Assembly (NCBI RefSeq): GCF_000691805.2
Contig: NZ_DF820488.1
Span: 86,542-150,541 of the forward strand
DNA length: 64,000 nt
DNA from: Weissella oryzae SG25
Lineage (GTDB): Bacteria > Bacillota > Bacilli > Lactobacillales > Lactobacillaceae
Direction of reading: 5' to 3'
Shown in pieces: positions 55,383-62,763 of the stretch (position 1 is its first letter; each line of letters begins with the position of its first letter). A program made the translations under genes and the position numbers. The notes under the pieces were generated by a model, which was given only the letters and a program-made list of their open reading frames with translations, did no database searches and was not told the origin of the DNA.

Positions 55383-56408
55383 ATGCAAAAGAATATCTTA
55401 ACTACCCTATTAAATGACATGGTTTCTGAAAAGGGACACGTAACAACCATTTACTATACTGCTGGTGATAATCATCAGCAAAATACAAGCAACTTGGAAA
55501 AAATCCAAAAGACTTTGGCTGACAAGCCAACAATTTTAGCGCAATTGAATAAAGTGATTAATGAACAAAAGATTAATGAGTTGCGCCAAGTAACAGTCGC
55601 AATCTTTATCACCGATTCAAATAACTATTTTTATCAATTTGATCGCTTAGACATTGATTCCTATGTTGCTAAGGATACCCTTCCTGTACTCCTACCTTTA
55701 TTGGAACTAAAGCAATCAGTTCCTGAGCGCATCATTGTAAACTTGGCTTATGACCAAGTTGATGTCTACCATGTAACCGAAAACTCAATTGAATTATTAG
55801 AAGCAGCTGAGCCGCTTAATATTTCAACAATTCTTGGTGACCAATTCCGAGCTGGTGAGACAAACAGTCGTAGTATGGGTGATAAGCAACTCGCTGTGCA
55901 TGGTCATAATGCTTCAAGAGAAAAGAAAGCAGCTGAGCATGAACGTTTCTATCGCAATGTCGATGCCGCAGTTTATGCTTTAATTCAGGAAGAGCATGCT
56001 GATTTACCAATCATCTTGGCTGGTACTCCAGATAATATTAGTCAATATGAAGATGTCAGCAAGCAAGTTAGTCGTAATATCGATCATAATTTTCAAATTC
56101 GTAATCAACATAATAATATGCAAGACCTCTACCGCGCTTATAAGGAAGCTACCGGTCAGGTTAATCAACAAACTGCTAAGTACATCCTCACAAAGGCTAA
56201 CCCTAAAAACGTTATCAATGCAGACTATACCAAGGAGTTAGCTTTGGGTGACAAGCAGATTCTAATCATTCGGAAAAATTATTTCACACTACCAGCTGAA
56301 CAAATCCTAGCATTAAGCGAGTTAGGCATCAGCGCTTACAAGCTAAAGTTGCCAATTTACTTTATTGATACAATGGATGCATCAGCCAACATGATTCAGG
56401 TTGATTAA
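55383..56408 (+). CDS. bacterial eRF1-like (baeRF) family protein
   Basis: 341 residues, soluble. The central segment VHGHNASREKKAAEHERFYR and the layout of an N-terminal and an RNase-like middle domain recall the bacterial archaeo-eukaryotic release-factor-like (baeRF) proteins, which have been proposed to act in ribosome rescue or stress. This match is from memory of the motif pattern and is moderate. Strong SD AAGGAGG. Single gene with its own long terminator. Confidence 0.6.
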   Translation: MQKNILTTLLNDMVSEKGHVTTIYYTAGDNHQQNTSNLEKIQKTLADKPTILAQLNKVINEQKINELRQVTVAIFITDSNNYFYQFDRLDIDSYVAKDTLPVLLPLLELKQSVPERIIVNLAYDQVDVYHVTENSIELLEAAEPLNISTILGDQFRAGETNSRSMGDKQLAVHGHNASREKKAAEHERFYRNVDAAVYALIQEEHADLPIILAGTPDNISQYEDVSKQVSRNIDHNFQIRNQHNNMQDLYRAYKEATGQVNQQTAKYILTKANPKNVINADYTKELALGDKQILIIRKNYFTLPAEQILALSELGISAYKLKLPIYFIDTMDASANMIQVD

Positions 56409-56424
56409 TCAAAGCTGGTAAAAC

Positions 56425-56480
56425 AATAACTGGCCAGATGACTTTTAGTATTAAAACTAAAAGTCATCTGGCCAGTTATT
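56425..56480 (+). terminator. long perfect terminator
   Basis: 25-bp perfect stem (outer AATAACTGGCCAGATGAC), loop of six, T-rich tail. It ends the baeRF-like gene. Confidence 0.92.
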
Positions 56481-56501
56481 TCTTTTATCTCTGTCTATGT
56501 T

Positions 56502-56541
56502 AAGCCCTAGAGCCAACAATAATATACTAGCTCTAGGAGCT
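56502..56541. terminator. weak hairpin after the PgpA-like gene
   Basis: AAGCCCTAGAGC / GCTCTAGGAGCTT arms with one mismatch and a 16-base loop. No strong T-run on the minus strand, so termination is uncertain. Confidence 0.4.
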
Positions 56542-56558
56542 TAATAATTTATTTTTTA

Positions 56559-57044
56559 CTAATCATGTGCAATACGAGCTTCGGCTGCGGCTGCAATTGC
56601 AGCAACAATATCGTCGATAAAAGTATTAACCCTTCCGCCTAAACGTTGCTCATCATTTAATTTACCAACTATTCCGGGCTTTAACTTATCTAGATAACCA
56701 AAATTAGTCCAAGAAATAGTACCATAAACCCCTAAAATTGACATAACCAATTGTTCATCGATTCCATAAGTACTTGCGTCTTCAACGATTCGTGTAAGGA
56801 TTGGTTCTGGTAACTGTTTAGCATCTGCTAAGTCGTCCAATGCTAGACCCGTCATTATTGCATCTTGCACCTCTGTCTTGTGCAACACCTTATTGACAGA
56901 ATATAGAGCCGTTTCTTGAGACAAGTCTGGCAGGCGATCACGTTGCCCAAAAATAACTAACTCAGCAATTTGACTTAATTCAACTCCCCGCTCCAACAAT
57001 TGATCAACAACGTCTGTATAATGATCAGTATTTCCAATAACCAT
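56559..57044 (-). CDS. phosphatidylglycerophosphatase A-like protein
   Basis: 161 residues. PgpA/YutG-like: GVELSQIAELVIFGQRDRLP near the N-terminus and VNTFIDDIVAAIAAAAEARI at the end. PgpA removes phosphate from phosphatidylglycerol phosphate; Gram-positive forms like this lack membrane helices and their function is less certain. The ATG at 57044 suits the AGGTGG region better than the GTG at 57059. Confidence 0.78.
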   Translation of the reverse strand: MVIGNTDHYTDVVDQLLERGVELSQIAELVIFGQRDRLPDLSQETALYSVNKVLHKTEVQDAIMTGLALDDLADAKQLPEPILTRIVEDASTYGIDEQLVMSILGVYGTISWTNFGYLDKLKPGIVGKLNDEQRLGGRVNTFIDDIVAAIAAAAEARIAHD

Positions 57045-57428
57045 ACTATTCACCGCCACCTATTCTTTTTTGGTTATCATAACATATGCAAAAAGCACTG
57101 TAAAAAAAATTATTAACAGTAACCGAGTTTTCATAATCGTTACGTTACAGGTACAAAATTTAAATACTTTGAACTCACAGAGCAGTCTATAAAAGGCCTT
57201 TTAAGCGTTGAATAGTAGTTTAGCTGTAAGAGGCTATCAAATAGCTTACAGAAGAATCTATGACACTCTAAGAGCCTTCTCAACATAACTACTATAACTT
57301 ATGAACTTTTGATGAAGTTATTGCTAAAAAAGTTCATATTACTATCAAATAATATCAATAATTTTAAAGTAAATTAATTAACTGTAATATTCAATTTAGA
57401 GAGAGTTGATTGTTGGGGGTTATATTTA
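57045..57428. other. gene-free stretch
   Basis: About 380 AT-rich bases between divergent genes. No gene or clear site recognised. Confidence 0.35.
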
Positions 57429-57644
57429 ATGAGTAAGTTTAAGTTTTTTTCCTTTAATATTTTTGCGGGCGCTTTAATTATCGTAATTCCAATTTTACTT
57501 TTTTCACATCCTGGTCCTAAAGCTGAAGGTTTCCATTTTGAAAATAATAAAATGATAAAATTAGTACCCACTCAAAATAAAAGTTATTTTATTAATTCCA
57601 TTTCAAAAAGTGTGAGCGATGAAATAACCAATTTAATATATTAA
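57429..57644 (+). CDS. hypothetical small membrane or secreted protein, 71 residues
   Basis: One hydrophobic segment (about residues 8-27: FNIFAGALIIVIPILLF), then a polar 45-residue outside part. The hydrophobic start could be a signal peptide or an anchor. TTGGGGG upstream is a possible SD, and a terminator follows. No family recognised. Confidence 0.5.
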   Translation: MSKFKFFSFNIFAGALIIVIPILLFSHPGPKAEGFHFENNKMIKLVPTQNKSYFINSISKSVSDEITNLIY

Positions 57645-57652
57645 ATCTTAAG

Positions 57653-57693
57653 AAGTCCTACTAAACAGCAGTTAAACTGCCGGTAGGACTTTT
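57653..57693 (+). terminator. terminator of the 71-residue protein gene
   Basis: AAGTCCTAC / GTAGGACTT arms with an inner CAGT/ACTG hairpin and TTTT after. Confidence 0.8.
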
Positions 57694-58025
57694 CATAAGT
57701 TAAAAATAATCTATGAATCATGCTATTTAATTTTTAAATCCATAAATAAGTTCTTAGCTATTAAAACAGCTATATAATATGTCCACTTGCTAGTATTATT
57801 AGATTATTTCCAACTACGGCTATGCACTATATTAAAAATATAGTAGAATATTTTAGGCACTTTATATATATATAATATAACAAAGTTGTTTTTATTGATG
57901 ATAGTACATCTTATATGTTGCAAATCGTTTTTTGAAAAAATATTGATACAAAACTTCAATAAACTAGTACATTAACCTTACTATTACATCTAATTCAAAA
58001 ATATTTGTTTGAGGGGGTATTCATT
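57694..58025. other. gene-free stretch
   Basis: About 330 very AT-rich bases, including a TATATATATATAATATAA run near 57860. It must hold the promoter of the small gene at 58026. Confidence 0.35.
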
Positions 58026-58229
58026 TTGCACAATTGGACTATATATACACTCCTTAGTTGGTGCTCATTTTTTTTGAGTGATATCTTAGGCTTGTTCACT
58101 TTTTTATATTACCCAACGAGCGAAAAAATTATGTTCTTGTTAATGCTGATTGCCCTATTTAATGGCATCCTGTGTTCATTAATTAGAATTGCTCAGTTAG
58201 AAAAATTAATTCGTCAAAGTGCCCGATAA
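58026..58229 (+). CDS. hypothetical small membrane protein, 67 residues
   Basis: Two membrane helices (about residues 5-26 and 34-55) and a charged C-terminus (QLEKLIRQSAR). The start is TTG, eight bases after TTTGAGGGGG; a longer ORF would put that SD inside the gene. Good terminator downstream. No family recognised. Confidence 0.55.
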   Translation: MHNWTIYTLLSWCSFFLSDILGLFTFLYYPTSEKIMFLLMLIALFNGILCSLIRIAQLEKLIRQSAR

Positions 58230-58272
58230 TCGTCAAAAACATAGGCAGCTGTCGATATTAAAAGACCATAAT

Positions 58273-58325
58273 AATAAAAATGCTAGGTAGAATTTGAATC
58301 ATCTACCCAGCATTTTTATTTTTGA
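58273..58325 (+). terminator. terminator of the 67-residue protein gene
   Basis: AAAAATGCT-A-GGTAGA / TCTACC-C-AGCATTTTT arms with a 10-base loop and T-run. Confidence 0.85.
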
Positions 58326-58653
58326 ATCCTCCAGTGACTAAGGTCACTGGATTTGGCGACTCTAATTGCTGAATAGTAATTCTAAGCCACCAAGATATTT
58401 AAAATAAGATATTACTAGCTAGTGTTTTCCATAATGGAACTCAATTATCCAAATTACAGTCATTTTATAAACTCAGACTGATGCTTAAATGGCTAACTCT
58501 GCTAGTTTCTATGGAGGACAAGGCTCTGTCTCACCCATAATTCCCAATTTTTATAGCTTAACCTGGAATCTTTTGAATGCCTTTCAACTTGATACTAAAG
58601 TACCAAGTTGAAACCTTACCTATGAGTGAAAAATTGGATTGCCACATTATAAA
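58326..58653. other. gene-free stretch with two inverted repeats
   Basis: TCCAGTGAC-TAAG-GTCACTGGA (about 58329-58351) is perfect; TTTCAACTTG...CAAGTTGAAA (about 58578-58610) has near-perfect arms. Neither has a T-run. The second may end or stabilise the usp transcript. Confidence 0.55.
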
Positions 58654-59130
58654 CTAATCTTCTGATGCTTGTCGCGCAATCATTGAAGAAATAGTTGCAT
58701 TCCGTGCGATGTAGACAGCTTGTGAACCTAGTTTCCCCCAGAAGCCTTCATGTGAGTGCGCCCCCACGATAATTAGGTCCGCTTTAACCGCCGGGACAAT
58801 CTCTTGTAACAAAACTTCGCCTGCGCTACCACCGGTTCCAAGTTTTACAGTTACATCAGTTAGTCCCTTACTAAGGGCATACTTACGATACCTTGCAAGG
58901 TTGCTCTCTAACTCGGCCTGTTTATCACGGATTACTGGTAAGTTTAAGGCATCAATCGTTGATAAATCACCGATCTCTAAAATAGTTGCAATTGTTAGTT
59001 CCGCACCATCTTCTTGAGCTTGATGAATCGCATTTGCTAAAGCAACGTGACCTTGTTCAGATTCATCAACTCCTACTAAAATTGACTTAAATTGCCGTGG
59101 TTCAAAAACAAACTTTAATAAATCATTCAT
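58654..59130 (-). CDS. universal stress protein
   Basis: 158 residues, UspA family. ILVGVDESEQGHVALANAI at the start and the ATP-binding GAHSHEGFWGKLGSQAVYIA (G-2x-G-9x-G type) at the end. Twenty bases after mntH, in one operon, which suggests a link with Mn or acid stress. Confidence 0.9.
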   Translation of the reverse strand: MNDLLKFVFEPRQFKSILVGVDESEQGHVALANAIHQAQEDGAELTIATILEIGDLSTIDALNLPVIRDKQAELESNLARYRKYALSKGLTDVTVKLGTGGSAGEVLLQEIVPAVKADLIIVGAHSHEGFWGKLGSQAVYIARNATISSMIARQASED

Positions 59131-59150
59131 CTTAGCTTCCTCCCATTTAA

Positions 59151-60533
59151 CTAAATGCCAATAATTTCACCAATTAATTGAATATTCAAAATAGTCAATA
59201 CGGCAAAAACGCCCCAAGCCAAAATAGTCATCCACTTTGGATTTGCAAAAGTTTCACCCATCTTCTTTTTCGATGAAGTAAAGATAATCAAAGGCGCCAT
59301 TGCGAATGGCAAGGCCACTGACAAGAATACCTGTGAATAAACTAATAACTGATCTAGCTTTGTCTCATTTCCCCCATAAATAAGTGTAAAAGCAACTACG
59401 GGAATTAAAGCAAATCCACGCGTAATAACACGTCTTAACCACATTGGAATTTTTAAGCGTAAGAATCCCGCCATAACAATTTCACCAGTCAATGTACCAG
59501 TAATCGTTGAATTTTGACCAGATGCTAATAAAGCAACAGCAAAAAGTGTCGACAAAACTGGTGAGGCAATTGCTCCAGCAATCGTATTATCCTTCAGTGC
59601 GTCATACATTGCACCAAAAGTTCCCACTGAATCAGCATGGCCAAAAAACATTGCTGCTCCCAATATCAATAGCATTGAATTGATAACAAAAGCCATTGTC
59701 AACTGAATATTTGAATCCCATGTCATGAAACGTACAGCTTCTTTGAGTTCTTTTTTATTCTCACGGTTGACTTTCCGTGTTTGTGAAATTGATGAGTGTA
59801 AGTATAAATTATGTGGCATAACCGTAGCCCCAATAATTCCAAGACTCATCACTAAAGGCGAGTCAGCACCATGAATTCCAGTTGAACTTACTGCTTGTAG
59901 TTGAGGTAAATAGCCTCCCAACATACCAACAATATTGGGTTGCGAAAGAATTACTAAATAACTAAAAATCATTAAAATCGTTAGGATTAAGGTGATAACA
60001 ATCGCCTCAATCTTTCTAAAGCCAAATTTCATCAATAACAACAGTAAGACAACATCAAAAGCTGTCGTCAAAACCGAAGCAATCATCGACCAACCAAACA
60101 ATAGATGCAGAGCAATTGCTCCTCCAATAACTTCAGCAATATCAGTTGCCATTAGGGCCAATTCTGTAATAATCCAAAGAATGAACCCGCCTGAGCGACT
60201 TGTATGCTTCCGAGTAGCCTGTGCTAAATCTTGGTGTGTAACCATGCCAAGCTTACCGGCCATATACTGCAACATCATCGCAATCAGCGAAGAAATCAAA
60301 ACAACTGATAGTAAGGTGTATTGATAAGTTGCTCCTCCTTTTACAGAAGTGACCCAATTACCTGGATCCATATACCCAACTGCAACTAGCGCCCCTGGCC
60401 CTGAAAAGGCTAGTAGTTTACGCCAAAAAGAACCTGTAACTGGCGCTTCAATTGAGCCATTCACGTCTCCTAGACTATCATCCATCGCAGTCCCTTGTAC
60501 GAGACTGCTTTTTGTCACTTTTTGTTCATCCAT
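59151..60533 (-). CDS. mntH: Nramp-family Mn2+ transporter
   Basis: 460 residues, eleven membrane segments. Metal site DPGN in helix 1 (GYMDPGNWVTSVKGG) and MPHNLYLHSS in helix 6 are intact. It takes up Mn2+ with protons; Mn is the main antioxidant metal in these bacteria. GGAGGG precedes this ATG; a TTG six codons upstream is less likely. Two related GGGATATA motifs lie upstream. Confidence 0.93.
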   Translation of the reverse strand: MDEQKVTKSSLVQGTAMDDSLGDVNGSIEAPVTGSFWRKLLAFSGPGALVAVGYMDPGNWVTSVKGGATYQYTLLSVVLISSLIAMMLQYMAGKLGMVTHQDLAQATRKHTSRSGGFILWIITELALMATDIAEVIGGAIALHLLFGWSMIASVLTTAFDVVLLLLLMKFGFRKIEAIVITLILTILMIFSYLVILSQPNIVGMLGGYLPQLQAVSSTGIHGADSPLVMSLGIIGATVMPHNLYLHSSISQTRKVNRENKKELKEAVRFMTWDSNIQLTMAFVINSMLLILGAAMFFGHADSVGTFGAMYDALKDNTIAGAIASPVLSTLFAVALLASGQNSTITGTLTGEIVMAGFLRLKIPMWLRRVITRGFALIPVVAFTLIYGGNETKLDQLLVYSQVFLSVALPFAMAPLIIFTSSKKKMGETFANPKWMTILAWGVFAVLTILNIQLIGEIIGI

Positions 60534-60557
60534 GACAAACCCTCCAAGCAAAATTTT

Positions 60558-60682
60558 GCTGGGATATATCCAAGTAAATATTCAATTTAAAATTAGCTAG
60601 ATAAATTTCATAAAGATTTTCATTCAACAGCTATCTGTTAAAAGCTTATGACTTTCATTTAGCCGGGATATACTCCCAAGCA
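60558..60682 (-). promoter_or_regulatory. paired palindromic motifs upstream of mntH
   Basis: GCTGGGATATATCCAAG (60558-60574) and GCCGGGATATACTCCCAAG (60662-60680) are near-repeats about 104 bases apart, each partly palindromic. They may be operators of a metal-responsive regulator. They do not match the Bacillus MntR box I know. Confidence 0.4.
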
Positions 60683-60805
60683 AAAATAGTTTAACAGACT
60701 AGCCACTACCTGTCTACTAAGCTTTTTCGAAATAATATAGTATTTACGTAAATTCCTTATAAGAACAGCAGTCGAACGCCTTCAATTACGCATAATTGTA
60801 TAAAA

Positions 60806-60835
60806 AAAGAGTTGCATTAACAACTCTTTTTTTAC
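60806..60835. terminator. bidirectional terminator after the RelB-like gene
   Basis: AAAGAGTTG / CAACTCTTT with loop CATTAA and A/T-runs on both sides, directly after the stop of the antitoxin-like gene. Confidence 0.9.
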
Positions 60836-60837
60836 GA

Positions 60838-61002
60838 TTACCGTGTAAATAACTCAGCAAATGGACCATTATTATTATTAACTACTTGCGTCAAAAAAAT
60901 TTTAATTGCATTTTGCGTCGTTAGTCCTTGTTTTGCAAAAATTTCATCAGATTTTGTCTTAATTTCACTTTCAACTCTTAACTGAATTAATTTTTCCGCC
61001 AT
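60838..61002 (-). CDS. orphan RelB/DinJ-like antitoxin
   Basis: 54 residues. The ribbon-helix-helix N-terminus is clear (EKLIQLRVESEIKTKSDEIF, AKQGLTTQNAIKIFLTQV). It is short compared with RelB/DinJ (about 80-90), missing most of the toxin-binding tail. A terminator sits two bases after its stop, and there is no RelE/YafQ gene. AAAGGTAGG precedes the ATG. Possibly a solitary DNA-binding remnant of a toxin-antitoxin pair. Confidence 0.7.
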   Translation of the reverse strand: MAEKLIQLRVESEIKTKSDEIFAKQGLTTQNAIKIFLTQVVNNNNGPFAELFTR

Positions 61003-61254
61003 GTGAAAAGACCTACCTTTCTTAAAATTCAATCAACTCACATTTCTCTATCTCTTAAAATAGTTAGGTACAATAATAACATTAATTCGATTAAAAACAA
61101 CCAGTGCTCTGATAATTTACTGGACAATAAGTATATTTATCTACTGTATTAATAGTCCCACTGATATAAAATAGCAAGTAAAAATAAAATAAGCAATCTT
61201 ATTACTACAGTTATTATTTATGCCTTCTTCTTTTCATAGTAAGCTATTTATACT

Positions 61255-62391
61255 CTATGCTAATTTTTTGGAACGAAACAGTAAAAAGTAAACAAAAATA
61301 ACTGCTAGCATAACCCCAGCTGCTAAATAATAAATATGGCGGTAACCTAATACTGGAATTAACAAGCCTAAAATTAATGGTCCAATCCCTACACCAACAT
61401 CCATAAAACCATAAAATGTTGAGGTAGCTGCCCCAATCCGATCCACAGTTACGTTACTGATAGCAATCGTTTGCCCGAAGGGGGTAAAACTACCATAGCC
61501 TAAACCAACTAGAGCTGCTGCCAATAACAGGGTAACAGTTGTAGTTGCTGCGCCCGTAAGTACTAATCCTAAGGCGAACAAAACGAAAGCTGGATACATA
61601 ATTGCACTAGCTCCTCGTCGATCAAAAATCCGTCCAGTAAAGGGCCTAGAAATTAAAGCAAATATTGCATAGATAATATAATAAACCGAGCCTGCTAATA
61701 ATAAGTTTAGATGCGCAGTATAAGTCGCTAAGAATGTCACAATCGTTGCATACGCAAAACCAACTAATAGGCCAATAAAAGTGATTGGTAAAGCCGTACG
61801 TTCAAATAATTTGCTCAACTTAAATGAAGTATCTGACAACTTTTTTTCAACTACAATTGGTTCAACCTGCAAGGCCAAAGCTGCGAAAACTGCGAGCAAC
61901 AACAATATTGTTGCGCTGTATAAAATATAGAAGTAACCCAGGGTTTGATATAGCAAAATTGCTAAAAATGGTCCAGTTGCAGAAGCAAGGGTCAATGATA
62001 AAGCATAATAGCCAATTCCCTCACCACGCCTTTCAATTGGTACAGTGCTTCCAACAATTGTACCTGACGCAGTGGCAGCAACACCAAAACCGATTCCATG
62101 AATAAAACGTAATGCAAAGTAACAGATAGTCGTTAATAAATAATAAATTACTGCTATTATTAACATTTTTTTCTGGCCCACTTGGCTAACTTTATTTCCA
62201 GCCCATAAACGACCAGCAAAGCCACCTACAATAAAGATACCTGACATTAAACCAGCAATACCGGCACTGACATGATACTGATTAAGGGCCACAGAACCCA
62301 TAATTACGGTCAATAAATAAAAAACTACGTATAAGACAAAATTGATAAACATATTTAATGTGAATGTTTTAGTCCATAAGCCATTATGCAT
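61255..62391 (-). CDS. major facilitator superfamily transporter
   Basis: 378 residues, twelve membrane segments. MFS marks: GGFAGRLWAGNKVSQVGQKK in loop 2-3 (motif A region) and FIHGIGFGVAATASGTIVGS in helix 4-5. Likely drug or small-molecule efflux; substrate not readable. SD AAAGGAG. Single-gene unit. Confidence 0.85.
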   Translation of the reverse strand: MHNGLWTKTFTLNMFINFVLYVVFYLLTVIMGSVALNQYHVSAGIAGLMSGIFIVGGFAGRLWAGNKVSQVGQKKMLIIAVIYYLLTTICYFALRFIHGIGFGVAATASGTIVGSTVPIERRGEGIGYYALSLTLASATGPFLAILLYQTLGYFYILYSATILLLLAVFAALALQVEPIVVEKKLSDTSFKLSKLFERTALPITFIGLLVGFAYATIVTFLATYTAHLNLLLAGSVYYIIYAIFALISRPFTGRIFDRRGASAIMYPAFVLFALGLVLTGAATTTVTLLLAAALVGLGYGSFTPFGQTIAISNVTVDRIGAATSTFYGFMDVGVGIGPLILGLLIPVLGYRHIYYLAAGVMLAVIFVYFLLFRSKKLA

Positions 62392-62660
62392 ACTTAATCT
62401 CCTTTAAAAATTAAACTAACCTTAAAACTCTACCACAATTCTCATCAAAAGCCTAACAATGTTTTTAATATATATATACTAGTTTTAGCATCTATCTAAC
62501 ATTAATAATTAAATTTCATATGGAGATTTAAAAATTCTATACCAGATGCCTTAGTTTTATGATTCTAATCAATTAAGTTATTTAATCACTGTAATATAAA
62601 TTCTTATCTGCCAAGCATTAAGTATGAGTAATAACTTATCCCCCTTTCAATGATGCATAT
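62392..62660. other. gene-free stretch
   Basis: About 270 AT-rich bases between the MFS gene and the terminator of the Ser-Asp repeat protein. Nothing else recognised. Confidence 0.4.
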
Positions 62661-62705
62661 AAAAAGGGCGACACCTTATCTTTGAAATAAGGTGTCGTCC
62701 TTTTT
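62661..62705 (-). terminator. terminator of the Ser-Asp repeat protein gene
   Basis: AAAAAGG-G-CGACACCTTAT / ATAAGGTGTCG-T-CCTTTTT arms with loop of seven; T-run on the minus strand (and on the plus). Confidence 0.9.
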
Positions 62706-62763
62706 ACTTTCTTAAACGCTAAAAATAATTACATATTTTAGTATTTTCCCCAAATAGTAAGAC

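Noticed and set aside
60541..60700. yybP-ykoY manganese riboswitch before mntH
   Set aside because: The GGGAGTA-like string suggested it, but the conserved paired arms are not found, and this riboswitch usually controls exporters, not MntH. The motifs look like DNA-binding sites.
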